A stretch of 64,000 bases of DNA from Robertmurraya andreesenii (GCF_030813005.1 NZ_JAUSTU010000001.1:186001-250000), one strand, 5' to 3'. Positions 53,275 through 62,533 are shown, counted from the stretch's first letter. The notes: generated by a model not told the origin, from the letters alone. Numbers and translations are program-made.

Positions 53275-54486
53275 ATGATGAAACGATACTGGAAAATTAT
53301 TTCTCTTTGCGTGCTAACGGTTCTGATATTGGGTTTCTTTTACATTCAATCGGGCCTAGCTGCAAAAGAGGATATCAAAGTTGAATTTGAAAAAGTAAGC
53401 GGTAATCAAGCAGAATTAGAAAAAATACTTTTCTATGGCGATTATGAAATTGGCAACATTTATCAATCCTTACACTTTACCAATCAAGAAACCATCGATA
53501 TAAATCAGCTGTCTCTGCTTCAAAGTCTAAATAGGGAACTATCATCACCTTACTATAAAAAATTGGTAAAGGAATACAGAAGTTTTATGCGTGGAAAAAT
53601 CTTCACAACGAATAGCTTCTATGAGGATGAAAAAATATTAGCATACGCAGAGTTAGATTATCAATCAGCAAAAAAGTCTTCATTTGATATTGATGTTTTA
53701 GATAAGAAATCGGGAGAAACTACATCTATTAAATTGGATTTACCGGAAAAGGAAAAATACAACTGGGCAGATGTCTCAGAAGTTCAGGCTATAGATGGAA
53801 AGCTAAAAGTATTTGTACGAGGATTCCAGGTAACCGGGACATCTGAGATCAATTTATATACATTTGACATTGATAAAGAAAAGCTAGAAGAAAATGAAGT
53901 CCTTCTTTCTACATCTGAAAAAGAGAACAACTGGTCAGATATTCGAATGATAAATAGTTATCAATCGAGCGGATACGAAAGGTATATTCTATTTAATATT
54001 GAAACTCAGCAGGTTGAAACTTATGAAGATGAATCTTCAATGGAAATGAAAGATAATCTTGAAACAGCCAACAAGGAGCTAATTATTTACGATATTGAAA
54101 CAGGCAAAACTAATAAAATGGTGACAGATGATGAAATGATCGGTTTTCTAGATGCAGCTAGTGTCTATGATTCAACTCTGTTTATCCCAATCCAGGTCGA
54201 AAATCGTTTTGAAATAAATCAGTATGATATCGAGAAGCAAGTGTGGGGGAAAAAGATAACATTTGATGTACCAGCTCCAGAGGATGGACATTCTCCAGGA
54301 CCCTATATGAAATTAATGAATGGAAAGTTCTATCTAGTTAGTGCTACGAAAAAGGGACATTCACTTGTAGTTGGCGACATTTCAACAGGAAAAACATTAT
54401 ATGAAGGAATCATGAAAGTGAAAAAGGACGGTGTAGAACAATCAGATTACCGTCTCTATATTCACGAAATGGAAACAGTCCAATGA
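53275..54486 (+). CDS. membrane-anchored extracytoplasmic protein, hypothetical
   Basis: The 403-aa protein has one N-terminal membrane anchor (about residues 8-27) and a large outside domain rich in Glu, Lys and Tyr with short repeated beta-strand patterns, such as ADVSEVQAIDGKLKVFVRG and INLYTFDID, suggesting a beta-propeller-like fold. I do not recognise a named family. As third transport-linked gene of the GntR operon, it may be an accessory sensor of the exporter. GGGGG precedes the ATG. Confidence 0.75.
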   Translation: MMKRYWKIISLCVLTVLILGFFYIQSGLAAKEDIKVEFEKVSGNQAELEKILFYGDYEIGNIYQSLHFTNQETIDINQLSLLQSLNRELSSPYYKKLVKEYRSFMRGKIFTTNSFYEDEKILAYAELDYQSAKKSSFDIDVLDKKSGETTSIKLDLPEKEKYNWADVSEVQAIDGKLKVFVRGFQVTGTSEINLYTFDIDKEKLEENEVLLSTSEKENNWSDIRMINSYQSSGYERYILFNIETQQVETYEDESSMEMKDNLETANKELIIYDIETGKTNKMVTDDEMIGFLDAASVYDSTLFIPIQVENRFEINQYDIEKQVWGKKITFDVPAPEDGHSPGPYMKLMNGKFYLVSATKKGHSLVVGDISTGKTLYEGIMKVKKDGVEQSDYRLYIHEMETVQ

Positions 54487-54532
54487 CTCGGCCTAAGCAT
54501 GTGATGGTGAATCAATAAGGTGGGGTAATAAA

Positions 54533-55048
54533 ATGAAGGAATACGAAATTGAACGTATTATTGCGGATTATGAAATTGGGCTGCGATATTTAGCTTTTCG
54601 CTATGTACGGGATTGGATATTGGTCGATGATATTATGCAGGATGTCTATTTGAAGGTCTTTTTGAAGTTAGATACTTTCCAAGGTAAATCAAATATTAAA
54701 TCTTGGCTCTATCGAATTACTGCTAATCAATGTATTGATTATCTTCGTAGTAGAGAGATGAAATCAACGGTCTTAATCGATAATCTTGAGGAAGTGGATT
54801 CTCACAGTGGTGTGTCAGTTGAGAATGATATCATTGAAAGGCTAGAAAAAGAAGTGCTATATCAAAATATTCGTTCTTTGCCGGATGACTATAAGCAAAC
54901 ATTATCTCTATACTACCTTAATGACTATTCGTATAGGGAAATTAGTGAAGCTCTATGTAAGGATATTACTTATGTAAAGAATCGACTTTTCAGAGGAAGA
55001 CGTTTGTTAAAAAAGGTCTATCAGGAAAATGAGTTAAAGGTAGTATAA
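54533..55048 (+). CDS. ECF RNA polymerase sigma factor
   Basis: The 171-aa protein has region 2 (YLAFRYVRDWILVDDIMQDVYLKVF and FQGKSNIKSWLYRITANQCIDYLR) and region 4 (LPDDYKQTLSLYYLNDYSYREISEAL). No anti-sigma gene adjoins it, but it follows the ABC/ectodomain genes after 46 nt, so the preceding membrane protein could regulate it. AAGGTGGGG precedes the ATG. Promoter targets are unknown. Confidence 0.88.
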   Translation: MKEYEIERIIADYEIGLRYLAFRYVRDWILVDDIMQDVYLKVFLKLDTFQGKSNIKSWLYRITANQCIDYLRSREMKSTVLIDNLEEVDSHSGVSVENDIIERLEKEVLYQNIRSLPDDYKQTLSLYYLNDYSYREISEALCKDITYVKNRLFRGRRLLKKVYQENELKVV

Positions 55049-55077
55049 TATCAAGGAATCAATAGGTTTATCACGGG

Positions 55078-55107
55078 GCTATTCTTCAAGTAGGGGAATA
55101 GCTTTTT
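55078..55107 (+). terminator. terminator after the ECF sigma gene
   Basis: GCTATTC at 55078-55084 pairs with GAATAGC at 55096-55102, followed by TTTTT. Confidence 0.75.
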
Positions 55108-55217
55108 CTAATGGAACAGAATGAAGCATGAAGCAGTGGTATGGAGGTTATGGTATAATTTACTAAAATATTGTGAGGTTAGGTGATTTTGAAATAATTT
55201 GATTGGTGGTGATTGTG

Positions 55218-55835
55218 ATGGAGCCAAAATGGCTTGATTGGGCAAAACAGCTACAATCCATTTCACAGGCAGGGTTAACATACTCTAAAGATGTTTATGA
55301 TTTAGAGCGGTTTGAATTAATAAGAGAAATGAGTGTTGAAATATTATCACACTATACAGATGTTGAAAAGACGAAAATAAAAGACTTATTTGCCAATGAA
55401 ACTGGATATGCAACACCAAAAGTAGATATTCGAGCTGTTGTTTTTAGAGATAAGAAAATTTTAATGGTTAAGGAGAAGACAGATGGCGATTGGTCGTTAC
55501 CAGGCGGCTGGGGGGACATTGGATTAACCCCAAGTGAAGTAGCGGTTAAAGAAGTAAAGGAAGAATCAGGGTTTGATGTGAAGGCAACGAAATTGTTAGG
55601 TGTATTTGATAAGAAGTGCCATCCGCATCCTCCTTCTCCTTACCATGTTTACAAAATCTTCATCCAATGTGAAATCATTGGTGGACAGCCAGAAAAGGGA
55701 ATAGAAACGAGTGCAGTTGAATTTTTTGCTGAAAATGAATTGCCTCCATTATCTGTAGCAAGAAATACAGAATCACAAATTCAACTTGCTTTTAAACATT
55801 TGCATCATCCACAGGAACCGGTTTATTTTGACTGA
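55218..55835 (+). CDS. NUDIX hydrolase with N-terminal NUDIX_N domain
   Basis: The 205-aa protein has an N-terminal helical domain (residues 1-65: MEPKWLDWAKQLQSISQAG) and a NUDIX fold with box GWGDIGLTPSEV...KEVKEESG (Lys in the usual Arg position). Such proteins hydrolyse ADP-ribose or similar nucleoside diphosphate compounds. GGTGGTGATTG precedes the ATG at 55218. An extended -10 TGGTATAAT lies at 55151-55159. Confidence 0.85.
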   Translation: MEPKWLDWAKQLQSISQAGLTYSKDVYDLERFELIREMSVEILSHYTDVEKTKIKDLFANETGYATPKVDIRAVVFRDKKILMVKEKTDGDWSLPGGWGDIGLTPSEVAVKEVKEESGFDVKATKLLGVFDKKCHPHPPSPYHVYKIFIQCEIIGGQPEKGIETSAVEFFAENELPPLSVARNTESQIQLAFKHLHHPQEPVYFD

Positions 55836-56047
55836 TATGAAAATGAGTTCTGTATTAGAATCCTGTTCTAAGACCTAAGGCTGATGATGTAATAACTATG
55901 GCATACAGGCTTAGATGAACATTTTCGGTAGTTGGACAAATTTTTGTACAATAAAGGCCATTCTTCCAACAAGAAAATGGCTTTTTCCTGTTAAGATACG
56001 AGGAAAAGAATGTTTGCTTTATTAAAAAATATATGGGAGAGTGGCCC

Positions 56048-56560
56048 ATGAAGATTATCGAAACAGAGAGATTATATTTAAGAGAACTAACCTTTGATGA
56101 TATACAAGATTTATCAAAGGTTCTGACTGATCCAGAATCAATGCAGTATTACCCTGAGCCATTTAGTCTAGAAAAAGTGGAAAAGTGGATTAAATGGAAT
56201 ATGGATAATTATAAGAAATACAACCATGGACTTTGGGCTGTCATTCTAAAGGATGGAGAAAAATTTTTGGGGGATTGCGGCATCACCATGCAAATGATTG
56301 AGGATGAAAAAGTACCAGAGATTGGTTTCCATATTATCAAGGACTATTGGAATAAAGGTTATGCAACTGAGGCGGCAATGGCGTGTAAGCACTATGCCTT
56401 TGAAGTTTTGAATTATCCAAAGATATTTTCCTACACCACGATTAGAAACCTTCCATCACAAAAAGTAGCTGAGAAAATGGGCATGCAGACATATAAGATA
56501 TTTGAGAAAAATGGGGAAACACAAATTGCTCAGGTTGCCATTAATACGCAAGAGTCCTAG
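56048..56560 (+). CDS. GNAT acetyltransferase, RimJ/RimL type
   Basis: The 170-aa enzyme has TERLYLRELTFDDI at the N terminus, the acetyl-CoA loop (KGYATEAAMACKHYAF) and IRNLPSQKVAEKMGM, all typical of RimL/RimJ-like N-acetyltransferases. The substrate is unknown. The ATG at 56048 follows GGGAGAG. An ATG at 56033 lies before the site. Confidence 0.85.
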   Translation: MKIIETERLYLRELTFDDIQDLSKVLTDPESMQYYPEPFSLEKVEKWIKWNMDNYKKYNHGLWAVILKDGEKFLGDCGITMQMIEDEKVPEIGFHIIKDYWNKGYATEAAMACKHYAFEVLNYPKIFSYTTIRNLPSQKVAEKMGMQTYKIFEKNGETQIAQVAINTQES

Positions 56561-56653
56561 CTTTAAGTACTGAAAAAGCGTATTCATTCATCTATAATGG
56601 GGGTACTTTTCGATAGAAATAAATGACAAATAAGAAACGGGGAGGTTAGGGCT

Positions 56654-57094
56654 ATGAATGATCCGATAATAAAAGATCTGCAATCGAAAAACGATATCCT
56701 CGCAGCGTTCCCAGTTATAAAGCAGCTGCGGTCGCACCTAGATGAAGGTACATACCTTGAATTGGTTAACGATGCTATGGAACATGATGGCTATAAGATG
56801 TTTGCTTTATTTGAAAAAGCGCAAATCGTTGCGGTGGTTGGTTTCAAGCCGATGATCACTCTTTATTATGGAAGATTTGTATGGGTCTGTGATTTGGTTA
56901 CGGATGAAAATACACGTTCAAAAGGATATGGTGAGAAACTGCTTACCTTTGTTCATACATGGGCAAAAGAGCATCAATATGAATCGGTCGCTTTATCATC
57001 CGGTTTACAGCGTGAGGATGCCCACCGATTCTATGAAGATAAGATGGAGTACGACAAGGTTAGTTATGTGTTTAAACGGACTCTAGATGATTGA
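56654..57094 (+). CDS. GNAT acetyltransferase
   Basis: The 146-aa protein shows the acetyl-CoA motif (RSKGYGEKLLTFVHTWAKE, about residues 92-110) and the final SGLQREDAHRFYEDK. It is of the type annotated as YhfO/PhnO-like. Substrate unknown. GGGGAGG precedes the ATG. Confidence 0.83.
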   Translation: MNDPIIKDLQSKNDILAAFPVIKQLRSHLDEGTYLELVNDAMEHDGYKMFALFEKAQIVAVVGFKPMITLYYGRFVWVCDLVTDENTRSKGYGEKLLTFVHTWAKEHQYESVALSSGLQREDAHRFYEDKMEYDKVSYVFKRTLDD

Positions 57095-57160
57095 AAGCAA
57101 TAATCCTTGTTTATTGAGGATATTTACAGATTAGCTGGCTATTTGTTTGACCGTATCTCA

Positions 57161-57811
57161 TTATTCGGTGCGGATTTGGTATAGCTTTGTTAAAAAGATG
57201 GAGATGAGGAACAATAACTCGAATACGTTCATGAGTAGGGGGTTTTTAATCCAGATCCCAACAACACCTCCAATAATCATTGCAAATGTGCCAATAAAGA
57301 GCCAAGGAAAGTGAAATTTTCTAATTAATAAGAACCCAACCACAAGTAGAACAGTCGTGACGACTACCACCATGAATGGACTGCTCGTATAGGCAATATT
57401 TTCATAGGTTAAAAGACCATTCTCCCACCTTGGTTCCATTTTTATTTTTATGACTTCAAAAATAAGTTCGAATAGGATTAATCCGATTGTTAAGAGAGGA
57501 GCTAGCACCTTCCATATCGTTTTTTGGGCCCAGCGGAAACCAGTCTTGAAACAAATTCCCCAAGCGAATAATATGAGAGTAGGAGTTAAAAAAGCATGTA
57601 ACCAATGACGGCCAATACTAAGGTTTTTTAAAAACAGACCTTCACCAATTATGCTACCGGATGCAATGATCAAATTGTCATAAACTAATCCAAGTAGGAC
57701 GATAAGAGGGATGTTGGTAACATCTAGCCACTTGTTTTTTCTAACTAGAACAAACCAAGCAAAAAACAAACATAGATACCCGAATGCAAGAAGGAAAAAT
57801 AGAAATGTCAT
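57161..57811 (-). CDS. polytopic membrane protein, hypothetical
   Basis: The 216-aa protein has seven hydrophobic segments and few charged loops. I do not recognise the family, and no motif beyond membrane helices is seen. The ATG at 57811 has AAGGATGTGG upstream, better spaced than the ATG at 57820. It is convergent with the GNAT gene at 56654. Confidence 0.7.
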   Translation of the reverse strand: MTFLFFLLAFGYLCLFFAWFVLVRKNKWLDVTNIPLIVLLGLVYDNLIIASGSIIGEGLFLKNLSIGRHWLHAFLTPTLILFAWGICFKTGFRWAQKTIWKVLAPLLTIGLILFELIFEVIKIKMEPRWENGLLTYENIAYTSSPFMVVVVTTVLLVVGFLLIRKFHFPWLFIGTFAMIIGGVVGIWIKNPLLMNVFELLFLISIFLTKLYQIRTE

Positions 57812-57979
57812 GGTCCACATCCTTAATTGTTTTTCCTATTATTGCCATGTTAACTCCTGGTTACTCACCTAAGGTGTCCATGATTTCCAAATGATTCAAG
57901 AGTATAAAGAAATGGGTTTAAATTTAAAGAAATTAGTTAGTGATATACGATATGAATGTTGTAAAGGGAGAGTTGGTTC

Positions 57980-58477
57980 ATGATCGTTAGAGAAGGTATA
58001 TCATCTGATGCAGAAAAACTTGCACATCTTATCCAACAGGTTGAAGAAAGCTCACAATATATGCTATGGGAAGCAGGTGAGAGAAACATTCAGCCTGAAT
58101 CTCAACAAAAGATGATCGAGAGCATGAGGGAGAAAGATAACTCTATTATTCTTGTTGCTGAACAAAATAATGAGCTGGTTGGGTATTTGTTTGCTATCGG
58201 AGGAAATGCAAGGAGAAATAAACATGCAGCTTATATCGTGATTGGCATTCACAAGGGTTTTAGGGGAAAAGGAGTCGGAACTCTTCTATTTGGGGAATTG
58301 GAAAAATGGGCCAGCAAACATAATCTGCATCGATTAGAATTAACGGTTGTCACTCGTAATGAAGCGGGGTTATCCCTGTATAAAAAGATGGGCTTTGAAA
58401 TTGAAGGGACGAAAAGGGATTCACTGCTGATTAACGGCGAATATCAAGATGAATTCTATATGGCGAAACTGCTATAA
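57980..58477 (+). CDS. GNAT acetyltransferase
   Basis: The 165-aa enzyme has the acetyl-CoA motif KGFRGKGVGTLLFGEL (about residues 93-108) and LTVVTRNEAGLSLYKKMGF, as in peptide or amino-acid N-acetyltransferases. GGGAGAG precedes the ATG. It is one of three GNAT genes within 2.5 kb, unrelated in sequence. Confidence 0.85.
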   Translation: MIVREGISSDAEKLAHLIQQVEESSQYMLWEAGERNIQPESQQKMIESMREKDNSIILVAEQNNELVGYLFAIGGNARRNKHAAYIVIGIHKGFRGKGVGTLLFGELEKWASKHNLHRLELTVVTRNEAGLSLYKKMGFEIEGTKRDSLLINGEYQDEFYMAKLL

Positions 58478-58558
58478 TTGTAATAGAGGAAGGCTGTTCT
58501 TCAAGAAGGAGGATGGCTTTTTTTGTAGAAATTTAAGGAGTAATTTATTTCTGACAGG

Positions 58559-58843
58559 GTGGTGGAGTTTTGGACATTCAAGGTATGGTGGGGCAGCTTT
58601 GCAGGACAGTTTGCAGTGGAAAGGACGACTGATGAAAAGGTAGAAAGTCTGTATCGGGATTTGGCATATTCACTCCAGAAAAAATGGATAGAGCCATTCA
58701 AGGCATTGCATATTAGTTTACTGTATGATGAATGTGTGTTGGTAAATGCTAATACCTCGTCGTATTTTGCCGTTCTCCCGATAAGAGATTTTTTTGTTGC
58801 ATACAAAGAATTGGTTCCAAGACTGCAAGGATGTTTTGATTAA
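58559..58843 (+). CDS. uncharacterised 94-aa frame, possibly a gene fragment
   Basis: The frame starts at GTG 58559 or at TTG 58570 behind GGTGGAG. From about residue 20 the translation is protein-like (RTTDEKVESLYRDLAYSLQK). I do not recognise it. A weak start and overlap with a minus-strand frame make it doubtful, and it may be a 3' remnant of a longer gene. Confidence 0.35.
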   Translation: MVEFWTFKVWWGSFAGQFAVERTTDEKVESLYRDLAYSLQKKWIEPFKALHISLLYDECVLVNANTSSYFAVLPIRDFFVAYKELVPRLQGCFD

Positions 58844-58911
58844 TTTGATTTAAGGAAAGTTTTTGACAAGTAAGCGATAAACCAAAGAGGACTTGCCGTT
58901 TGTATATTTCC

Positions 58912-59415
58912 TTAATCAAGTTTAAATTTTTCTAAAGAGGCTGGTGGTCCGGATAGTGTGTCGATATAGGCCCTTATGACTTTCATGTCATGGGTTAAGG
59001 GATCTTCTTCAAAGATAAGATGCATACCGCTGTCATCTTCCTTGTAAATGGAGTATGCCCATAGCAATCTATTGGGTTTATCAACAGGCACTTCATTGAT
59101 AAATTCTTCGTAATGGACCTTGTATCGAGGTACTTCCCCCTGGAAACGTTCCGAAATCTCTGCTTCGGTCAAGCCAATTAATTCGCTATCCTTCGGCAAT
59201 TTCCCTCCTTCAGCATCAGACCAGTATTGATCTACTATTCCCTTCATGATGTCATGATTGGTTACATGGGAAGTGTTTGATTCAGTATAAAAGAAAAAAC
59301 TTTTTGTAGTCTCCACAATCTCTTTTTCGATCGTTTGATTTGCATCTTCATTCTTTGGAACACAGCTAGCTAGGACAATAACAAGAAGAACACTTGATAT
59401 GATTGCTTTCTTCAT
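58912..59415 (-). CDS. lipoprotein, hypothetical
   Basis: The 167-aa protein has a lipoprotein signal peptide (lipobox VLASC, Cys about residue 18) and a soluble acidic domain. No family is recognised. A GGAGG site precedes the ATG at 59415, which replaces an upstream in-frame TTG. It is divergent from the sigma/anti-sigma fusion gene. Confidence 0.75.
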   Translation of the reverse strand: MKKAIISSVLLVIVLASCVPKNEDANQTIEKEIVETTKSFFFYTESNTSHVTNHDIMKGIVDQYWSDAEGGKLPKDSELIGLTEAEISERFQGEVPRYKVHYEEFINEVPVDKPNRLLWAYSIYKEDDSGMHLIFEEDPLTHDMKVIRAYIDTLSGPPASLEKFKLD

Positions 59416-59538
59416 CAAAAAAACCTCCAAAATCTGTTAATGGGATTATTACTATTATACATAGGAAATAAGGAAAATTATAGGAGGAAATAGCTTGTTA
59501 TGATATAGTTTAAGAGAATGGGAAAGGGGGAACTATTT

Positions 59539-61614
59539 ATGCCCCAAGCAAAAATAGACTCTATATCAATAGCGATGACAAGAGAAAAAAATATAAATTC
59601 CATCGTCGAATGGTTCGCTCAGCATAAAAGATCATTTTATTTACTTGGTTGGTCTTATCTGAGGAATGAGCAGCAAATGGAGGAGCTTTTTTTTCAAGCC
59701 ATACATAGAATGAGTAAGGAAATTTCCCGATATAAAGGGAATGCATCATTTGAAACGCAGGTTACATCGGTTTTTATGGAGCTTTGCCATGAACTTTCTA
59801 GCTCTAGAAGTTCTCAGGTGTCTGAGGAAAATGAACAATATCGAGATTTGTTTGATGCACTTGATCAATTAGAAGAATGCGAGAAAGATATCATTTTACT
59901 ATCATATGTAAAAGGAATGTCGAAGGAGGAAGCGGCAAATCTTCTGCAAGTTCCAGTGGGCAAGCTGAAAGAACATTTGTTTTCTGGAATCCAGTCACTT
60001 AGAAAAGCGATGGGGTACGGCTCACACTTTAGCGGCTGTAAGGAATACTACTCGAATTACATCGATTATTTAGAGAAAAACATGGATCGTTCAAAAAAGA
60101 TTGATTTCGAGATGCATATCTACCATTGTCACGACTGTCAGGAAGATTTAGCTACCTTTCAGGATGTCATGTTACGCCTGCTCAATCTTACCGAAAGGCT
60201 TGGTGAATTCTTTATCCCCTCTGATTTTATGGAAAACGTCAAAGCTCGGGTTTTAGAAAAGGAAAAGAAACGCCAACTGCGGATCAAGAAGCATACAAGA
60301 AGAGGATTTGCTATGGCAAGTATCTTCTTGGTATTAACGGGTCTTGGTTTTTTTACAGGGGCCTTTGCCAATCTTTATTATTCATGGACAGAAGATAATC
60401 CGGAATTACGTCCCTTTCTTCAGCATCATCTGGGTAAAATGTTGAACCTGGAAGCGGAAAATGACGGGGTGAAAATCACCATCAAAAGTGCAATTGCTGA
60501 TGAGGTTCAAACGCTTGTCTTTTATGAAATAGAGGATACGACCGAGGACAACCAGTTTATGATGATGTATGAGGATGGGGTTTCCATTGAGAACACAGGC
60601 GAAATCATGATCCGTAATGTATATCCTAGGTACTATCCACCTGATTTTGAATCAGATATAAATAAAAATGAAAGAAATGTATATCAAGGGAAGTTGAGTT
60701 TACCGCCAATAAATGAAGAAAGCGGGACGCTCAAGCTGAAAATCACAAAACTACTGAAACTAATCAATATGTCATCAAATTCAAATAATTATTGGACTTA
60801 TGATAATATAGAAGAGAAGATAGGGGAGTGGAGCTTCGAAATCCCTGTAACTAAAAAGCCTTCCACCGAGTATGTATTAGATGAAGAAACAGAAATTGAG
60901 GGAATTCCCGTTCGAATGGAAAAGCTAACGATTGCACCAACAGCTACGATTATCCAATATGCTGTTAATCAAGAAAAGGCGGAAAAGCAGATCGAATATC
61001 TCGATCTTGATTGGCTAGAAGTGAACAATAAGAAATTTGAAACGGATTTGTATGGCAATTCTTATATGGGTTCTAATCAAGACATGAATTGGACAGGCTA
61101 TCAAACATATTTTGACCCTCTTTTTGAAAACAATCCAAAAGAAGTGAAAATTAAATTTAGAAAGGCTCAATTAAGAATAGAAGATTTAACAACCATCATG
61201 TTGGATGGAACCGTGAACTACCCACAAACTTTTGAATATGCAGGTAGTACAATATCCATTGAGAAAGTGGAGGTTGGGGAACCGACCGAAGTTGTGATCA
61301 GCAATCATGAGATTGAGAATCGTATATATGAGAGCCTGCATTTCGGTATTATTGACGAGAATGAGAATTTTGCTAACAATACGGAGATGAGCTCTGAAGG
61401 TGTGCTCGTTGATAAATATGGGAAAGAATATAACTCAAATGAAACTACTTTTTCATATGAAGAAATTGAACAGCCTCGTTTTTTTGAGACTATCAAAACC
61501 GTGAGACTATACAATGAAAATTCAGAGGAAAAAATAATTCCCAAAAGACTTGAAATTTATAGCTATTTTACAACGAAATATTTGGATGATATGGTGAAAA
61601 TATCGTTGGATTAA
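59539..61614 (+). CDS. sigma-70-like / zf-HC2 anti-sigma / DUF4179-type ectodomain fusion
   Basis: This 691-aa single-pass membrane protein joins four parts. Residues about 20-90 resemble ECF sigma region 2 with a degenerate core (EELFFQAI instead of the acidic D-x-x-Q pattern). Residues about 105-157 resemble region 4 (LDQLEECEKDIILLSYVKGMSKEEAANLL). Residues 165-200 form a zinc-binding anti-sigma motif (Cys167, His193-X3-Cys197-X2-Cys200). A membrane helix (about 257-279) leads to a 410-residue ectodomain of DUF4179/DUF5643 style. AAAGGGGG precedes the ATG at 59539. A sensor-controlled, self-contained sigma/anti-sigma unit or an anti-sigma scaffold with a pseudo-sigma head are the main options. 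Confidence 0.82.
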   Translation: MPQAKIDSISIAMTREKNINSIVEWFAQHKRSFYLLGWSYLRNEQQMEELFFQAIHRMSKEISRYKGNASFETQVTSVFMELCHELSSSRSSQVSEENEQYRDLFDALDQLEECEKDIILLSYVKGMSKEEAANLLQVPVGKLKEHLFSGIQSLRKAMGYGSHFSGCKEYYSNYIDYLEKNMDRSKKIDFEMHIYHCHDCQEDLATFQDVMLRLLNLTERLGEFFIPSDFMENVKARVLEKEKKRQLRIKKHTRRGFAMASIFLVLTGLGFFTGAFANLYYSWTEDNPELRPFLQHHLGKMLNLEAENDGVKITIKSAIADEVQTLVFYEIEDTTEDNQFMMMYEDGVSIENTGEIMIRNVYPRYYPPDFESDINKNERNVYQGKLSLPPINEESGTLKLKITKLLKLINMSSNSNNYWTYDNIEEKIGEWSFEIPVTKKPSTEYVLDEETEIEGIPVRMEKLTIAPTATIIQYAVNQEKAEKQIEYLDLDWLEVNNKKFETDLYGNSYMGSNQDMNWTGYQTYFDPLFENNPKEVKIKFRKAQLRIEDLTTIMLDGTVNYPQTFEYAGSTISIEKVEVGEPTEVVISNHEIENRIYESLHFGIIDENENFANNTEMSSEGVLVDKYGKEYNSNETTFSYEEIEQPRFFETIKTVRLYNENSEEKIIPKRLEIYSYFTTKYLDDMVKISLD

Positions 61615-61638
61615 GGCGTATTTGAGATACGTCTTTTT
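61615..61638 (+). terminator. terminator of the fusion gene
   Basis: GGCGTAT at 61615-61621 pairs with ATACGTC at 61627-61633, followed by TTTTT. Confidence 0.75.
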
Positions 61639-61669
61639 CTTATGGTATAAAAGCTCTTTGTAGATATGA

Positions 61670-61720
61670 AATCCTCCATATATAATTTAGTTAACTAAAC
61701 TAAATTATATATGGAGGATT
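61670..61720. promoter_or_regulatory. perfect 21-bp inverted repeat sequestering a ribosome site
   Basis: The arms 61670-61690 and 61700-61720 are exactly complementary with a 9-nt spacer. The right arm contains ATGGAGGATT, the ribosome site of the gene at 61727. The centre holds TTTAGTTAACTAAA (61686-61699), a symmetric MarR-type operator. It can act as DNA operator, as RNA hairpin hiding the ribosome site, or both. Confidence 0.8.
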
Positions 61721-61726
61721 GATGAA

Positions 61727-62014
61727 TTGAGAAAAGGGAAACGTTTAAAACAATCGAAATCAATCTTTTATAATCTTGGAATGGGGCTCTTAATTCTATC
61801 TCTATTGCTTTGGCTAATTCCAGTTATCACACCATTTACATCATTTTCAACGAAGGTAAAGGCAGGGGCCATTACGGGAAGCATCATAATCGCAGAAATA
61901 ATTTTTTGGATTGGTGCTTTGCTCGTTGGAAAAGAAGTAGCTGCAAAATTCAAGGGCTATTTGAACCCGAAAAATTGGCGAAAAAAGAGTGAGGAGCAAC
62001 AGCATGAAGATTAA
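61727..62014 (+). CDS. small two-helix membrane protein (transporter-suffix-like)
   Basis: The 95-aa protein has two hydrophobic segments (about residues 15-36 and 46-68) and a basic C-terminal tail (KNWRKKSEEQQ), resembling proteins called transporter suffix domain. TTG start at 61727, with GGAGG in the hairpin arm. It overlaps the MarR gene by 11 nt. It is probably regulated by that MarR. Confidence 0.7.
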   Translation: MRKGKRLKQSKSIFYNLGMGLLILSLLLWLIPVITPFTSFSTKVKAGAITGSIIIAEIIFWIGALLVGKEVAAKFKGYLNPKNWRKKSEEQQHED

Positions 62015-62426
62015 AAATATTGCAGAGCAAATTAATGAAACGATTGAAGATATATGGATGATACTCGAAAAAAAGGAAAGAGCCTATACGAAATTCAAAT
62101 TAAATAACCAACAATATGTTTTATTAACACTGATTATTCGGCATCCACATTCTTCTCCAACAGAATTAGCGGAAAAAATGGAAATCACGAAAAGTGCCGT
62201 CAGTCAGCAATTAGCCAAACTTGAGAGGGAAGGCTATATCATCAGAAAGCAACACCCTGAGGACAAACGTGCATTTTCAATTGTATTGGGAGAAAAGGGA
62301 ATGCTTTATCAACAAGAAATGAAAGCATTCAACCAGCAGGTTTCTGATAAATATCATGCGAACCTGTCAACGGAAGAAATGACAAACATGTTGTCAACTC
62401 TCCAAAAGCTGAGGGAAATACTTTAG
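62004..62426 (+). CDS. MarR-family transcriptional regulator
   Basis: The 140-aa winged-helix regulator has FKLNNQQYVLLTLIIRHPHSSPTELAEKMEITKSAVSQ, split into helices 2-4, and wing DKRAFSI. Its ATG at 62004 follows GTGAGGAGC inside the preceding gene, hence translational coupling. The probable operator is the palindrome at 61686-61699. Confidence 0.88.
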   Translation: MKIKNIAEQINETIEDIWMILEKKERAYTKFKLNNQQYVLLTLIIRHPHSSPTELAEKMEITKSAVSQQLAKLEREGYIIRKQHPEDKRAFSIVLGEKGMLYQQEMKAFNQQVSDKYHANLSTEEMTNMLSTLQKLREIL

Positions 62427-62533
62427 AGTTTATCGTTCGACAATCGTAGATTCTTTAAATGGGAGAGTCTTAACATTTCATACCCCTCCGTGATTTAAAA
62501 GACGGTCTTTTCTGATAAACAAAGATAGGATCT

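Noticed and set aside
58501..58806. Minus-strand open frame of 101 codons
   Set aside because: No start signal and translation without family features; the opposite frame at 58559 looks more protein-like.
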